DNA from: TMED27 sp041397865
GTDB taxonomy: Bacteria; Pseudomonadota; Alphaproteobacteria; Micavibrionales; Micavibrionaceae
Assembly (NCBI GenBank): GCA_041397865.1
Contig: JAWKVT010000001.1
Coordinates: 186,001-250,000, forward strand
Direction of reading: 5' to 3'
DNA length: 64,000 bases
Numbering within the stretch: position 1 is the stretch's first letter; the number at the start of each line of letters is the position of its first letter. The position numbers were made by a program, and so were the translations under genes. The notes under the pieces are model-generated. The model had not been told where the DNA came from, searched no databases, and saw only the letters and a list, made by a program, of their open reading frames with translations. Below, one piece after another: positions 1 to 9,073 of the stretch.

Positions 1-112
1 CCGTTTTTTCTATTGCCACTCCTGTGTCCGAAGCCAGTGTTCCTGCCAGTTGGTCTGAGTCGTCCAGACCTGTTGTAAATACATCTTTTCCTGCATCCAG
101 TAGATAGCTCAC
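1..112 (-). CDS. Partial CDS at left edge (N-terminal 37 codons)
   Basis: A frame on the minus strand opens with GTG at 112-110 and stays open to the window edge. It is preceded by a good ribosome-binding site (AAGGAG at 125-120, seven bases from the GTG). The visible product begins VSYLLDAGKDVFTTG and shows no signal peptide or motif that I recognise. It is downstream of secA on the same strand, with about 85 bases between them. I cannot assign a function from this fragment. It is called on the strength of the Shine-Dalgarno sequence and the open frame only. Confidence 0.5.
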   Translation of the reverse strand, partial: MSYLLDAGKDVFTTGLDDSDQLAGTLASDTGVAIEKT

Positions 113-196
113 AATTCTGCTCCTTGTAATTTTAAAACTTTCAGCAGAATAGGGGGGGGTGCAGCTATATGTCAATATTTTTTTGTGGGGTTTGAT

Positions 197-2932
197 TTAT
201 CCGTTTTGTACAAGCTGCCCGTGGCAATGCTTGAATTTTTTCCCCGAACCGCAAGGGCAGGGGGCGTTGCGCTGCACCTTTCCCCAACTGTCCGGATCGG
301 CTTTGTCAAAGGGCCGTTTTTGCGATATAGGCCGAACATTATTGCCTGAAGGTTCAGGGGCCGCTTGCCCCGTCCCCATCAATGCGGGGTCCTGCCGCGT
401 TTCGTGCATTTCTTGCGGCTCATCCTCCCGCATCCCGGCACGCAGATCGCTCTCAACATTAATCTCGACAAGGCTGAGCGTCTGCGTAATCGTCTCGTTA
501 ATCATATTCAGCATCCGCTCAAACGCCGCAAATGCCTCGGCCTTATATTCGTTCAGCGGGTCTTTCTGCCCGAAGGCCCGCAAATTAATGCCCTGACGCA
601 CATGGTCGAGATTCAGCAAATGCTCTTTCCAGTGCTGGTCCAGCATTTGCAGCACAATAGATTTTTCAAGCTGCCGCCACATCGCCGCGCCGTAACGCGC
701 CACTTTTCCGGCCATCTTTTTGTCCGATTCATCAATGATGCGCTCAAGAAGCTCTCCGTCCGCAATCCCTTCTTCTTTCGCCCAATCCTCAATCGGCAGA
801 TCAAGGCCGAGCAAGCGCTGGCATTCCGTATGCAAAGAATTCACATCCCACTGCTCCGCATAGGTTCCCGGCGGGATCGTCGCGCGCACAGTTTCTTCAA
901 TCACTTCATGACGCATATCCGTGGCGATATCCTCAACGGTTTCCGCTTCCATGATTTCACGGCGCTGCTCGTAAATCACCTTGCGCTGGTCGTTCATCAC
1001 ATCGTCGAATTTCAAAAGGTTTTTACGAATCTCGAAATGCATACTCTCGACCTTCGCCTGCGCCCGCTCCAGCATCTTGGAAATCAACGGATGCTCCAGC
1101 GCCTCGCCTTCCTGCAAACCGATATTCCGGTTGCCAAGCAAAGCCTCCAGCTTGTCGCCCGCAAAAATCCGCATAAGGTCGTCCTCAACGGAAAGAAAGA
1201 ACATCGACGCACCCGGATCACCCTGCCGCCCCGCACGTCCGCGAAGCTGGTTGTCGATCCGCCGTGATTCATGCCGCTCCGTCCCCACGATATAAAGCCC
1301 GCCCGCTTCAATCACGGTCTTCTTGTCCGCCGCAACTTCAGCTTTAATTTTCTCAATCGCTTTCCTGTCGCGCACCGGGTCGAAATCCGCGCCAATCTCT
1401 GCTTCAATGCGCATGTCGTCATTTCCGCCCAGCTTGATATCGGTTCCGCGCCCCGCCATGTTTGTAGCAATCGTCACAGCCCCCGGACGTCCGGCTTGCG
1501 CAACGATATAGGCTTCCTGTTCGTGATACCGCGCATTCAGTACGTTATGTTTGATCTTCTCTTTTTGCAGCCGCGCCGAAAGCGTCTCTGATTTTTCAAT
1601 CGAAACCGTCCCCACCAAAACCGGCTGCTGGCGCTGGTAACAATCTTTCACCAGCGCGACAATCGCATCTTCTTTTTCTTTCAGCGATTTGTAAATCTTG
1701 TCGTCATAATCAATCCGCGTCACCGGAACATGGGTGGGAATAGACACCACGCCCAGCTTGTAAATCTCCGCAAATTCCGCCGCCTCGGTCAGCGCCGTCC
1801 CCGTCATCCCCGAAAGCTTCGGATACATGCGGAAATAATTCTGGAACGTAATGGAGGCCAGCGTCTGATTCTCCGTCTGAATCTCCGCGCCTTCTTTCGC
1901 TTCAATCGCCTGATGCAGCCCTTCCGACAAACGCCGCCCGTCCATCATCCGGCCCGTAAATTCATCAATCAAAATAACCCGGCTGTCCTTGACGATATAA
2001 TCCTTATCAAGATGAAACAGCTTATGCGCCCGCAAAGCCTGATTCACATGATGCACCAGTGCAATATTCTGAATGTCGTACATATTTCCGCCATCCAGCA
2101 AGCCATGCTCATTTAGCAAACGCTCGATATGCTCCGTCCCTTCATCGGTCAGCGCGATGGTCCTGTGCTTTTCATCCATCTCGTAATCTTCGGCCTTAAG
2201 AGAAGGAATAAGCCGGTCCACAGCCGTATAAAGCTCGGTCGCCGATTCCGAAGGCCCGGAAATAATCAGCGGCGTGCGCGCCTCGTCGATAAGAATCGAA
2301 TCAACCTCATCGACAATCGCAAAATTGAAATCGCGCTGCGCCATCTGGCTCAGGCTGAACTTCATATTGTCGCGCAAATAATCAAACCCAAACTCGTTAT
2401 TCGTGCCGTATGTCACATCCGCCGCATATTGCGCTCGGCGTTCATTCGGTGGCGTGTCGTTCGTGATGCACCCCACCGACAGGCCGAGAAATTCATAAAT
2501 CGCGCCCATCCACTCCGCATCCCGCGCCGCCAGGTAATCATTCACCGTCACAACGTGAACGCCCTTGCCGCTCAGCGCATTGAGATAAACGGGCAGGGTG
2601 GACATAAGGGTTTTTCCCTCACCTGTTTTCATCTCGGAAATCTTGCCGTCATGCAGCACCAGCCCGCCGATCAATTGCACATCATAAGGGCGCAGACCAA
2701 GCGTACGCTTGGAGGCCTCGCGCACAACAGCAAACGCCTCATGCGCGAGATTGTCCAGCGGCTCGCCATTGGCCAAACGCTCGCGAAACACATTCGTATG
2801 CGCTTGCAGTTCGGAATCGCTCATCGCTTCATAATGCGGCTCAAGCGCGTTTATAGGGGCGATTTGTTTATGATACGCTTTCAGCGCGCGGTCGTTGGAT
2901 GAACCGAAAACTTTAGTGGCAAAGCCTAACAC
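197..2932 (-). CDS. secA: Protein translocase ATPase SecA
   Basis: SecA is the motor that drives unfolded preproteins through SecYEG at the inner membrane. The 911-residue length matches alphaproteobacterial SecA. Visible marks are the Walker A loop (MKTGEGKT, residues 101-108), the DEAD-type VDEVDSILIDEART near 208-221, the helicase arginine region GRAGRQGD, and the C-terminal zinc finger CPCGSGKKFKHCHG at 892-905, which binds SecB and lipid. The start is GTG at 2932, supported by AGGAG seven bases upstream. It is divergent from the parvulin gene at 3109, an arrangement common in Alphaproteobacteria. Confidence 0.98.
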   Translation of the reverse strand: MLGFATKVFGSSNDRALKAYHKQIAPINALEPHYEAMSDSELQAHTNVFRERLANGEPLDNLAHEAFAVVREASKRTLGLRPYDVQLIGGLVLHDGKISEMKTGEGKTLMSTLPVYLNALSGKGVHVVTVNDYLAARDAEWMGAIYEFLGLSVGCITNDTPPNERRAQYAADVTYGTNNEFGFDYLRDNMKFSLSQMAQRDFNFAIVDEVDSILIDEARTPLIISGPSESATELYTAVDRLIPSLKAEDYEMDEKHRTIALTDEGTEHIERLLNEHGLLDGGNMYDIQNIALVHHVNQALRAHKLFHLDKDYIVKDSRVILIDEFTGRMMDGRRLSEGLHQAIEAKEGAEIQTENQTLASITFQNYFRMYPKLSGMTGTALTEAAEFAEIYKLGVVSIPTHVPVTRIDYDDKIYKSLKEKEDAIVALVKDCYQRQQPVLVGTVSIEKSETLSARLQKEKIKHNVLNARYHEQEAYIVAQAGRPGAVTIATNMAGRGTDIKLGGNDDMRIEAEIGADFDPVRDRKAIEKIKAEVAADKKTVIEAGGLYIVGTERHESRRIDNQLRGRAGRQGDPGASMFFLSVEDDLMRIFAGDKLEALLGNRNIGLQEGEALEHPLISKMLERAQAKVESMHFEIRKNLLKFDDVMNDQRKVIYEQRREIMEAETVEDIATDMRHEVIEETVRATIPPGTYAEQWDVNSLHTECQRLLGLDLPIEDWAKEEGIADGELLERIIDESDKKMAGKVARYGAAMWRQLEKSIVLQMLDQHWKEHLLNLDHVRQGINLRAFGQKDPLNEYKAEAFAAFERMLNMINETITQTLSLVEINVESDLRAGMREDEPQEMHETRQDPALMGTGQAAPEPSGNNVRPISQKRPFDKADPDSWGKVQRNAPCPCGSGKKFKHCHGQLVQNG

Positions 2933-3108
2933 TTGAATTCTCCTGAAATAGAGGGTCGTTTTGGTATAAAGACCTTAATACCGCGCGTCAATGCCTGCCT
3001 GTAAAGCGCTTGGGAAAAGTGTGGAACGCCCTTGCAAACGGATGTGGCTTTGTTTACCCTCGGTAAGTTCAAAAAATTCGTTTTTTACGCAAAAGGAAGC
3101 AGAGAAAA

Positions 3109-4188
3109 ATGATTGACCCAAGATTGATGACACAGGCTCAAAAGCCGGTCCACAGAAATACCGAACGCGGCAATACGGCGATTATCGCCCTTGTTGTTTT
3201 GGTCCTTGTCGCCGTTGGCGCGATCGCCTACCTCTCCGGCCAGATCAATATCGGCAACGATAAAGAGAAGTCACCGGCGCAAACCGCCTCTGCCCAGCCC
3301 GCAGGCGGGCAGGAGCAAACCGCTTCCGCACAGCCGCAGGCTGCCAGGCAGCCGCAGATTGAAGTAAAAGACGGCAACCCCGTCGTCGGCTCTATCGAAG
3401 GCAAGGACATCACCCGCGCCGATGTTCTGGGCTATATACAGACTTTACCGCCCCAGACGCGCCAGAGCGTTCCCGCCCTCCAACTTTTTGATTTGTCGCT
3501 GAACCAGATGCTCAACGAAAAGCTGATCGCTGAAAAAGCGGCCAAGGCGAATCTTGATAACGATCCTTTCGTGAAAGAACAACTCGCCGCCGCGAAAGAG
3601 CAGATCGTGCGCCAGGCTTTCATTCAAAAGCAAATCGAAAAAGGCATGACGGATGAGCGCCTGAAAGAAGCCTATAATCTGTATGTTTCAAACTTCCCCA
3701 AAATTGATGAAGTCAAAACCCGCCACATTCTGGTGAAAGAGGAAGCCGAAGCAAAAGATGTCCTTAAAAAGCTGAAAGACGGCGGCGACTTCGTCGCACT
3801 GGCCAAAGAACATTCCATTGACGGCACCAAAGATAAGGGCGGCGATCTCGGATATGTCTCTGCGCAGGATAAAGACAAGATCATCCCTGAGTTCCTGGCC
3901 GCCGCACTGGCCCTGAAACCCGGCGAAGTAAGCAAGGAACCTGTAAAAACTGAATTCGGATATCATATTATCGAGGTTACGGAAGAGCGGATCCGCCCGC
4001 CCGCTTCGTTCGAACAGGCCAAGCCGTTTCTCGCCGCGCAGCTCAGCAACGCCGTGTTGAACGATGTCATCACCAAATGGCGCGAAGAGGCCGATGTGAA
4101 GGTCTTCGACATTAACGGCGATCCTATTGAACCCGCCGCCGGGGACGAATCCCCCGAGGCTCCCGCTGCAGAAGAAGCAGCGCAGTGA
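3109..4188 (+). CDS. Membrane-anchored parvulin peptidyl-prolyl isomerase (PpiC/SurA type)
   Basis: This 359-residue protein should be a periplasmic foldase anchored by one N-terminal membrane helix (residues 23-43). An Ala/Gln/Pro-rich linker follows (54-84), then a SurA-like helical region and a parvulin domain at about 200-293. The parvulin signatures are KTRHILVKEE, the GGDLGYV turn and FGYHIIEV. The C-terminal tail is rich in Pro, Glu and Ala. It is divergent from secA, and GGAAG/AGAG lies just upstream of the ATG. In many Alphaproteobacteria this gene is followed by argJ and then mutT; here argJ is absent and a terminator separates it from mutT. The natural clients are probably outer-membrane and secreted proteins, by family inference. 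Confidence 0.9.
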   Translation: MIDPRLMTQAQKPVHRNTERGNTAIIALVVLVLVAVGAIAYLSGQINIGNDKEKSPAQTASAQPAGGQEQTASAQPQAARQPQIEVKDGNPVVGSIEGKDITRADVLGYIQTLPPQTRQSVPALQLFDLSLNQMLNEKLIAEKAAKANLDNDPFVKEQLAAAKEQIVRQAFIQKQIEKGMTDERLKEAYNLYVSNFPKIDEVKTRHILVKEEAEAKDVLKKLKDGGDFVALAKEHSIDGTKDKGGDLGYVSAQDKDKIIPEFLAAALALKPGEVSKEPVKTEFGYHIIEVTEERIRPPASFEQAKPFLAAQLSNAVLNDVITKWREEADVKVFDINGDPIEPAAGDESPEAPAAEEAAQ

Positions 4189-4223
4189 GTTTAGTTTTCT
4201 GAGTTCCTGAAATTTCCTTTTGT

Positions 4224-4258
4224 AAAAAGCCGTGGCCTCACCGCCGCGGCTTTTTCTT
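4224..4258 (+). terminator. Rho-independent terminator after the parvulin gene
   Basis: A 12-base stem (AAAAAGCCGTGG pairing with CCGCGGCTTTTT, one mismatch) with an 8-base loop ends in a T run. It lies 35 bases after the parvulin stop. The A run on the left arm means it could also work on the other strand, although no gene approaches from that side. Confidence 0.85.
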
Positions 4259-4351
4259 TGTCCACAGGCCATCTTCGTCATGACACGGCTTGTCCCCGTA
4301 ATTTATGGTGTTTAAGATCAATAGCCGACAAACAATAAAAGCGGAACAAAC

Positions 4352-4798
4352 ATGAATTGCGACGAAGCCCTGAAACAGCCCAAGCCGCCCGCGCCGGATC
4401 TTCCTATCGTTCTGGTCGCCGCTGCCGCGCTCATTAATCCCAAGGGCGAGGTTTTCATCGCTCAAAGACCCGAAGGCAAAGCCATGGCCGGGCTGTGGGA
4501 ATTCCCCGGCGGTAAGGTCGATGCGGGTGAAACGCCCGAATACGCCCTCATGCGAGAGCTTGAAGAAGAACTCGGCATCGAAACCCGCCCCACATGCTAT
4601 CACCCCGTCGCCTTCGCCTCCCACAGCTATGACGACTTCCACCTGCTCATGCCGCTTTTTGCTTGCCGCAAATGGAAAGGCGAAATCCGCCTGAAAGAGC
4701 ATCAGAAAAGCGCTTGGGTTCGTCCCCTCGACATGCTCCAATATCCAATGCCCGCCGCCGACCTTCCCCTCGTGACAACCCTGCGCGATCTGCTGTAA
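4352..4798 (+). CDS. mutT: 8-oxo-dGTP diphosphatase MutT (Nudix hydrolase)
   Basis: MutT cleaves 8-oxo-dGTP to its monophosphate and so prevents A-to-C transversions. A complete Nudix box is visible: G54, E60, then R68-E69-L70-x-E72-E73-x-G75-I76, within the fold around GLWEFPGGKVDAGE. At 148 residues it has the usual single-domain MutT length plus an N-terminal extension of about 18 residues. The methyltransferase gene starts nine bases after its stop, so the two are probably cotranscribed. In other Alphaproteobacteria mutT also sits beside secA and ppiC, which supports the name over a generic Nudix hydrolase. Confidence 0.9.
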   Translation: MNCDEALKQPKPPAPDLPIVLVAAAALINPKGEVFIAQRPEGKAMAGLWEFPGGKVDAGETPEYALMRELEEELGIETRPTCYHPVAFASHSYDDFHLLMPLFACRKWKGEIRLKEHQKSAWVRPLDMLQYPMPAADLPLVTTLRDLL

Positions 4799-4807
4799 CA
4801 TCATAGC

Positions 4808-5551
4808 ATGTTCGAATCTGTCTACGATTTCAAAACCTTCTACAACGGCAAAACGGGCCGCGTCGTTCGCCGCCTGTTACAAGAGCGCATCCGTGAAATC
4901 TGGCCCGATGTGGGCGGCATGTCTGTCATGGGCACCGGCTATGCCACGCCGTACCTGCGGATTTTCATGGAAGAGGCCGAGCGGGTCTTCGCGTTAATGC
5001 CTGCGGGCAAAGGCGTCCATAACTGGCCCCATGACGGCCCGAACTGCGTCGCCCTGTCCGAGCGTGCGGAACTTCCCGTCGAAACCAATTCCGTGGACCG
5101 CGTGCTTATGATCCACGATCTGGAGTTTTCCGAATTTCCCCAGCCCTCTTTGCAGGAAATATGGCGCGTGCTTAAATCCGGCGGGCGGCTGATCGTCATC
5201 GTGCCGAACCGCGCCGGGCTGTGGGCGCACGCCGACCGGACGCCTTTTGGGCAGGGCACGCCTTATTCACTCACCCAGCTTTCCTACCTGCTGCGCGACA
5301 ATCTGTTCGTTCACGAACGCACGGAAGAAGCCCTGTTTATGCCCCCCGTACGGCGCACATCGCTCCTCAAACTCGCCGGTTTTTTCGAAAAAACAGGGCG
5401 CTCCATCCTGCCCTTCGGCGCAGGCGTCCATATCGTCGAAGCCGGAAAACAAATCTACGCCACTGCCGGTCCCGGCTCCGGCTCAAAAATGCGGGTCAGA
5501 GGCCGCGGCATCTTCATCCCCAAACCGGTTGCCAGCAGGGTTAAGGGTTAA
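4808..5551 (+). CDS. Class I SAM-dependent methyltransferase-like protein
   Basis: This 247-residue protein has the outline of a class I methyltransferase. A GTGYATPYLR segment near residues 42-51 stands where motif I should be, followed by an acidic DRVLMIHDLEFSEFP segment and LKSGGRLIVIVPNRAGLW, a typical post-motif strand. Motif I is degenerate compared with the usual GxGxG, so catalysis is not certain. The substrate cannot be deduced. It follows mutT by nine bases, and its 3' end overlaps the convergent metA stop by four bases. Similar genes near mutT or gloB are widespread in Alphaproteobacteria (recalled, not checked). Confidence 0.75.
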   Translation: MFESVYDFKTFYNGKTGRVVRRLLQERIREIWPDVGGMSVMGTGYATPYLRIFMEEAERVFALMPAGKGVHNWPHDGPNCVALSERAELPVETNSVDRVLMIHDLEFSEFPQPSLQEIWRVLKSGGRLIVIVPNRAGLWAHADRTPFGQGTPYSLTQLSYLLRDNLFVHERTEEALFMPPVRRTSLLKLAGFFEKTGRSILPFGAGVHIVEAGKQIYATAGPGSGSKMRVRGRGIFIPKPVASRVKG

Positions 5552-6603
5552 ACCCCCGCCAGCGGATCGTCAGGGTCAACACCGTCCATAAACGGTTTGG
5601 TCCGATCAACATTGGTAAGTTGATAAACCAGCCCGATCCAGTTGGCGACAATGCTGCGCGCGCTGTCACGCCAGCTATTGTCGATCATCAACCGTACATC
5701 GGCGTCAGTAAGCGGCCAGTCCGTTTGCCCGCGCTTAATCGAGGCGCGAACCTTCTTCATAAGCGCTCTGGCATCCTTATCCATATAGCTTTCCGGAAAA
5801 GGCGGATACCCCCGGCGCTCTTTCTCCGCAAAGCGCAGCGCCTCACGCTTATACTCTTTATACAGGCTGATCGTGTCATATTCCGGGTGTCCTTGAAACA
5901 GAACATGCCGAAACCCGTCCGGACTGACCGCAATATGCGCATCATCATTTTGGCTAAGGCTCAAAACTTTAAGACCCGCACCTTCGAACTGCTCCCGCGA
6001 TATCTGGTTATGCCGCGAATGCGGCGCATCAAACACAGTATTCACCCCGCGCATCAGCGGATGATCCCGGTCCAGAACCCGGTGCTTGTAAACGCCCCAA
6101 AGCTTTTTCTTCAAGGGGCTGCGCGCCTGCCCGTATTGAAACTGCATCACCGCATGCGTGGCTAAACACGAACACAGCGTAGAGGTCACATTCTCCCACG
6201 CCCAGCCCACCACTTCCTGCAAAGGCTCCCAAAACGCCGCCTTGGTCAGGTCCGGGTCGCTGACATTCGCGCCCGTAATGATGAGCGCATCCAGCCCCGC
6301 CGCTTTAATCTGCTCAAAATTTTCATAATGCGCATCAATATGCGCTTGTGCCTTCGCCCCGCGCTCCAGCTCCGGCAGGGTAAAGGGATGCACGTAAAAC
6401 TGTGCGATCTGGTTGCTCTCCCCCACAAGGCGGAAAAACTGCCGCTCCGTCGCCTCCAGCGCCGCGTCAGGCATCATATTGAGCAAACCCACATGAAGCT
6501 CGCGGATTTCCTGGCTTAAAGCCCGCTCCGGCGAAAGCACAGTGCGCCCCTCCGCGCGAAGACGCTCAAACGACGGCAGGTCTTTATAAGCAACGAGAGG
6601 CAT
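5548..6603 (-). CDS. metA: Homoserine O-succinyltransferase (MetA/HTS family)
   Basis: The protein acylates homoserine with succinyl- or acetyl-CoA in the first committed step of methionine synthesis. The HTS-family fold signals are present: the nucleophile Cys146 in SCLATH, with His239 and Glu241 in QGHPEYD, matching the Cys-His-Glu triad of E. coli MetA. I chose ATG 6603 (351 residues) because AAGGA lies just upstream and the family's conserved N-terminus begins there. A longer frame reaches 6669 but adds a 22-residue lysine/arginine-rich stretch in the divergent promoter region. Acyl donor specificity cannot be read safely from sequence. Confidence 0.9.
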   Translation of the reverse strand: MPLVAYKDLPSFERLRAEGRTVLSPERALSQEIRELHVGLLNMMPDAALEATERQFFRLVGESNQIAQFYVHPFTLPELERGAKAQAHIDAHYENFEQIKAAGLDALIITGANVSDPDLTKAAFWEPLQEVVGWAWENVTSTLCSCLATHAVMQFQYGQARSPLKKKLWGVYKHRVLDRDHPLMRGVNTVFDAPHSRHNQISREQFEGAGLKVLSLSQNDDAHIAVSPDGFRHVLFQGHPEYDTISLYKEYKREALRFAEKERRGYPPFPESYMDKDARALMKKVRASIKRGQTDWPLTDADVRLMIDNSWRDSARSIVANWIGLVYQLTNVDRTKPFMDGVDPDDPLAGV

Positions 6604-6675
6604 GTTTTCCTTTGATTTCTTTAATCGCGGTCTGTATGTCTGTTTTACGCGAATAAGCGCAAAAGGCAAAGAGAC

Positions 6676-7608
6676 ATGAATGTAGTTTTCGAAAAGATAA
6701 CCATCATCGGGCTGGGGCTGATCGGCTCATCACTCGCCCGCGTGATTAAGCAAAAGGGTCTGGCGGGAAAACTAACCGCTGCCGATGCCAGCAAAGATGT
6801 TTGTGCCAAAGTTAAAGAACTGGGCCTCGCCGATGTCGTAACCCATGATATCGCCAAAAGCGTGATCGGCAGCGATCTTGTCATTCTCGCCATCCCGGTC
6901 AGCGGCCTAAAGGGCGTGGCCGAAGCCATCGGCCCGATGATGAAACCCGGCGCTGTCCTCACAGATGTCAGCTCGGTCAAATCCGCCGTGATAGAGGCCG
7001 TAACGCCGTTTCTGCCCGAAAGTGTCGATTTCGTCCCCGGCCACCCCATCGCCGGGACTGAGCATTCCGGCCCGGAAGCTGGCCTTGTTGACCTGTTCGA
7101 AGGGCGCTGGTGCATCCTCACCCCCACCGCCCAAACGCCGATCAAGGCGGTCGAAAAAGTCACCACGCTCTGGGAAGGCTGCGGCGCAGTTATCGAGATT
7201 ATGGAGGCCAGGCACCACGACCTTGTTCTGGGCATCACCTCGCACCTGCCGCACCTCATCGCCTATACGATTGTCGGCACCGCCAACGATCTCGAAGACG
7301 ATATCAAATCCGAAGTTATTAAATTCTCTGCCTCCGGCTTTCGCGGATTCACCCGCATTGCCGCCTCCGATCCCGTCATGTGGCGCGATATTTTCATGAA
7401 CAATAAAGAGGCCGTTCTCGAAATTCTTGAGCGTTTTAATGCCGACCTCACCGCCATGCAAAAAGCAATCCGCCGCGGCGACGCCAAACATTTGGAAGAT
7501 GTCTTCACGCGCACCCGCGCAATTCGCCGTGAAGTTATGGAGATGGGACCGGAAGGCTATCCGAATCCGGCGCTGATGAAGCAGGGGACGGATTCAGAGA
7601 AACCCTAG
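6676..7608 (+). CDS. tyrA: Prephenate/arogenate dehydrogenase
   Basis: This NAD(P)-dependent dehydrogenase makes hydroxyphenylpyruvate or tyrosine from prephenate or arogenate. The Rossmann motif GLGLIG lies at residues 12-17, and PGHPIAGTEHSGPEA carries the conserved catalytic-region histidines. The C-terminal half is the helical dimerisation domain. At 310 residues there is no fused chorismate mutase or ACT domain, the usual alphaproteobacterial form (often called tyrC). It is divergent from metA. Its last 74 bases overlap, tail to tail, the plsC fusion gene on the other strand. Prephenate versus arogenate preference is not resolvable here. Confidence 0.92.
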   Translation: MNVVFEKITIIGLGLIGSSLARVIKQKGLAGKLTAADASKDVCAKVKELGLADVVTHDIAKSVIGSDLVILAIPVSGLKGVAEAIGPMMKPGAVLTDVSSVKSAVIEAVTPFLPESVDFVPGHPIAGTEHSGPEAGLVDLFEGRWCILTPTAQTPIKAVEKVTTLWEGCGAVIEIMEARHHDLVLGITSHLPHLIAYTIVGTANDLEDDIKSEVIKFSASGFRGFTRIAASDPVMWRDIFMNNKEAVLEILERFNADLTAMQKAIRRGDAKHLEDVFTRTRAIRREVMEMGPEGYPNPALMKQGTDSEKP

Positions 7609-9070
7609 GCGGCGCTCTTCTCGGGGCCGCATCACCCTGCGCCGCCGAAACTTTCATAACCGGAAGCGGTCCGGCATAAAGCGTATCGCCCTTTTGATGA
7701 ACGGGAAGCTCAACCGCGCCGTCTTCATTGGCAAGGCTCGCCAGCCCCGCGCCCATAAACAGCGCCATGCGCGTCTCAATAATTTTCGCCGCCGCAAGGG
7801 ATTGAAGCAGGCTCGCATGATTATCCAGCCGGATATGCAGATCCAGCGCCGGAAACGGTTCCTGCTTTAAATCCGCCCGCCCCGAAACCGAAGCCGTAAA
7901 GTCGCCCTGCGCGAGCATGCTCTCGCGTATATCCAGAATGTCCCGCGCATAGGAAAGCCGCGCAGACAGCGAATCAAAATGCAGCGGGTTTTCCCATTTG
8001 AAATTCTTCACCTCAATCGGCCCCGTCGTAATACTTGTCGGCAAAACCGGCACCGGCCACGCCCGCGCATGGAAATCGCGCACCGTAACGCTGCCCTGAT
8101 CGGTCACCAGCGTTTCCTTCGGCACAAACAAATGCAGCCGCCCCGGATAACCGTTAATCACCGGCTCCTGCACCGGGATGGACGGATCGACAAGATCCTC
8201 CAGCGCCGCAACATATTCTTTCTTGATCTGCTCCGCCGCACCAAACCAGACAAGGCTGTAAACCCCGAATAAAAGCGGCAACAGGCTTAAGCCAAAAACA
8301 GCGCCCAGCCGCACAGGCAGCTTCTCACCCGGCGTCTTTTCCTGCGCTTCATTCATCAGGCTTTGCGTCGCCTCTTCCGTGTCTTTTTCCAACTGTGCCA
8401 AAAGCTTGCTTCTTTCCATTCCAGGTTCAACAGGCGGTAGAAATTCGAAAATAACGGTTCCCGAAGCTTTAAACCAGCTATTTTTCGGCCAGAAAAGCCC
8501 GGCATTCAGCGCCATCGGAATAATCGGCAACCCCGTGGCTTCCTGAATGCGCGCCACGCCAACCTTATACGGCTTTTCCGCCGCGCTTTGTCCCGCACCC
8601 ACCCGCGTTCCTTGCGGAAAAATAACGATAGGGCGGCCAAGTTCTTTCATCCGCCGCGCCCCTTCCTGAATGGAGGCACTCGCGGTATTCGGGCTGGAAC
8701 GGTCAATCGCGATCGGGTCGCTCTTTTTCAGATACAGCCCCCAAAGCGGAATCGACAAAAGCTCCTTCTTCAAAATCACCGAAGGGTCTTTAAACAGAAT
8801 ATGCAGCTTTAAAGTCTCATAGGCCGATTGATGCTTGGCCGCCACGATATAAGAACCGTCTTTCGGCAGATGCTCTGCCCCGCGCACCTCATAGCGCAGC
8901 CCCAAAACATACTTCTCCAGAAAATGCACCTTATGGACGAAGAAATGCACAACCCCCATAAAATAACGCCGCGGCAGGAACAGTGTTGGCAGGCACAAGA
9001 CACACGCAACCGCCGTGAGTATATAAAACAGCAGATTAAAAACGCACGATCTGAAAAAAGCAGGTTTCAT
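7535..9070 (-). CDS. plsC: Fusion of 1-acylglycerol-3-phosphate acyltransferase (PlsC) with DUF2125-like domain
   Basis: The 511-residue protein joins two modules. Residues 1-245 are a PlsC acyltransferase: a membrane segment near 10-32, motif I H80-QSAY-E85 and motif III FPQGTR at 151-156. PlsC adds the second acyl chain to lysophosphatidic acid. Residues 256-277 form another membrane helix. About 280-475 resemble the alphaproteobacterial DUF2125 family (a GYPGRLHLFV motif and beta-rich repeats), expected to face the periplasm. DUF2125 genes usually stand alone beside the prephenate dehydrogenase gene, which is the neighbour here. The last 30 residues or so are Pro/Ser-rich and are encoded antisense to tyrA. 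It follows ydcF by three bases. Confidence 0.85.
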   Translation of the reverse strand: MKPAFFRSCVFNLLFYILTAVACVLCLPTLFLPRRYFMGVVHFFVHKVHFLEKYVLGLRYEVRGAEHLPKDGSYIVAAKHQSAYETLKLHILFKDPSVILKKELLSIPLWGLYLKKSDPIAIDRSSPNTASASIQEGARRMKELGRPIVIFPQGTRVGAGQSAAEKPYKVGVARIQEATGLPIIPMALNAGLFWPKNSWFKASGTVIFEFLPPVEPGMERSKLLAQLEKDTEEATQSLMNEAQEKTPGEKLPVRLGAVFGLSLLPLLFGVYSLVWFGAAEQIKKEYVAALEDLVDPSIPVQEPVINGYPGRLHLFVPKETLVTDQGSVTVRDFHARAWPVPVLPTSITTGPIEVKNFKWENPLHFDSLSARLSYARDILDIRESMLAQGDFTASVSGRADLKQEPFPALDLHIRLDNHASLLQSLAAAKIIETRMALFMGAGLASLANEDGAVELPVHQKGDTLYAGPLPVMKVSAAQGDAAPRRAPPRVSLNPSPASSAPDSDSLPVPSP

Positions 9071-9073
9071 CGC

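Noticed and set aside
365..1267. 300-codon open frame antisense to secA
   Set aside because: It lies wholly within secA on the opposite strand, has no ribosome-binding site, and its product is basic and His/Arg-rich as expected for a shadow of a GC-biased gene.
3032..3060. Promoter TTGCAA-17-TACCCT for the parvulin gene
   Set aside because: The -10 matches the consensus at only three positions; too weak to list.
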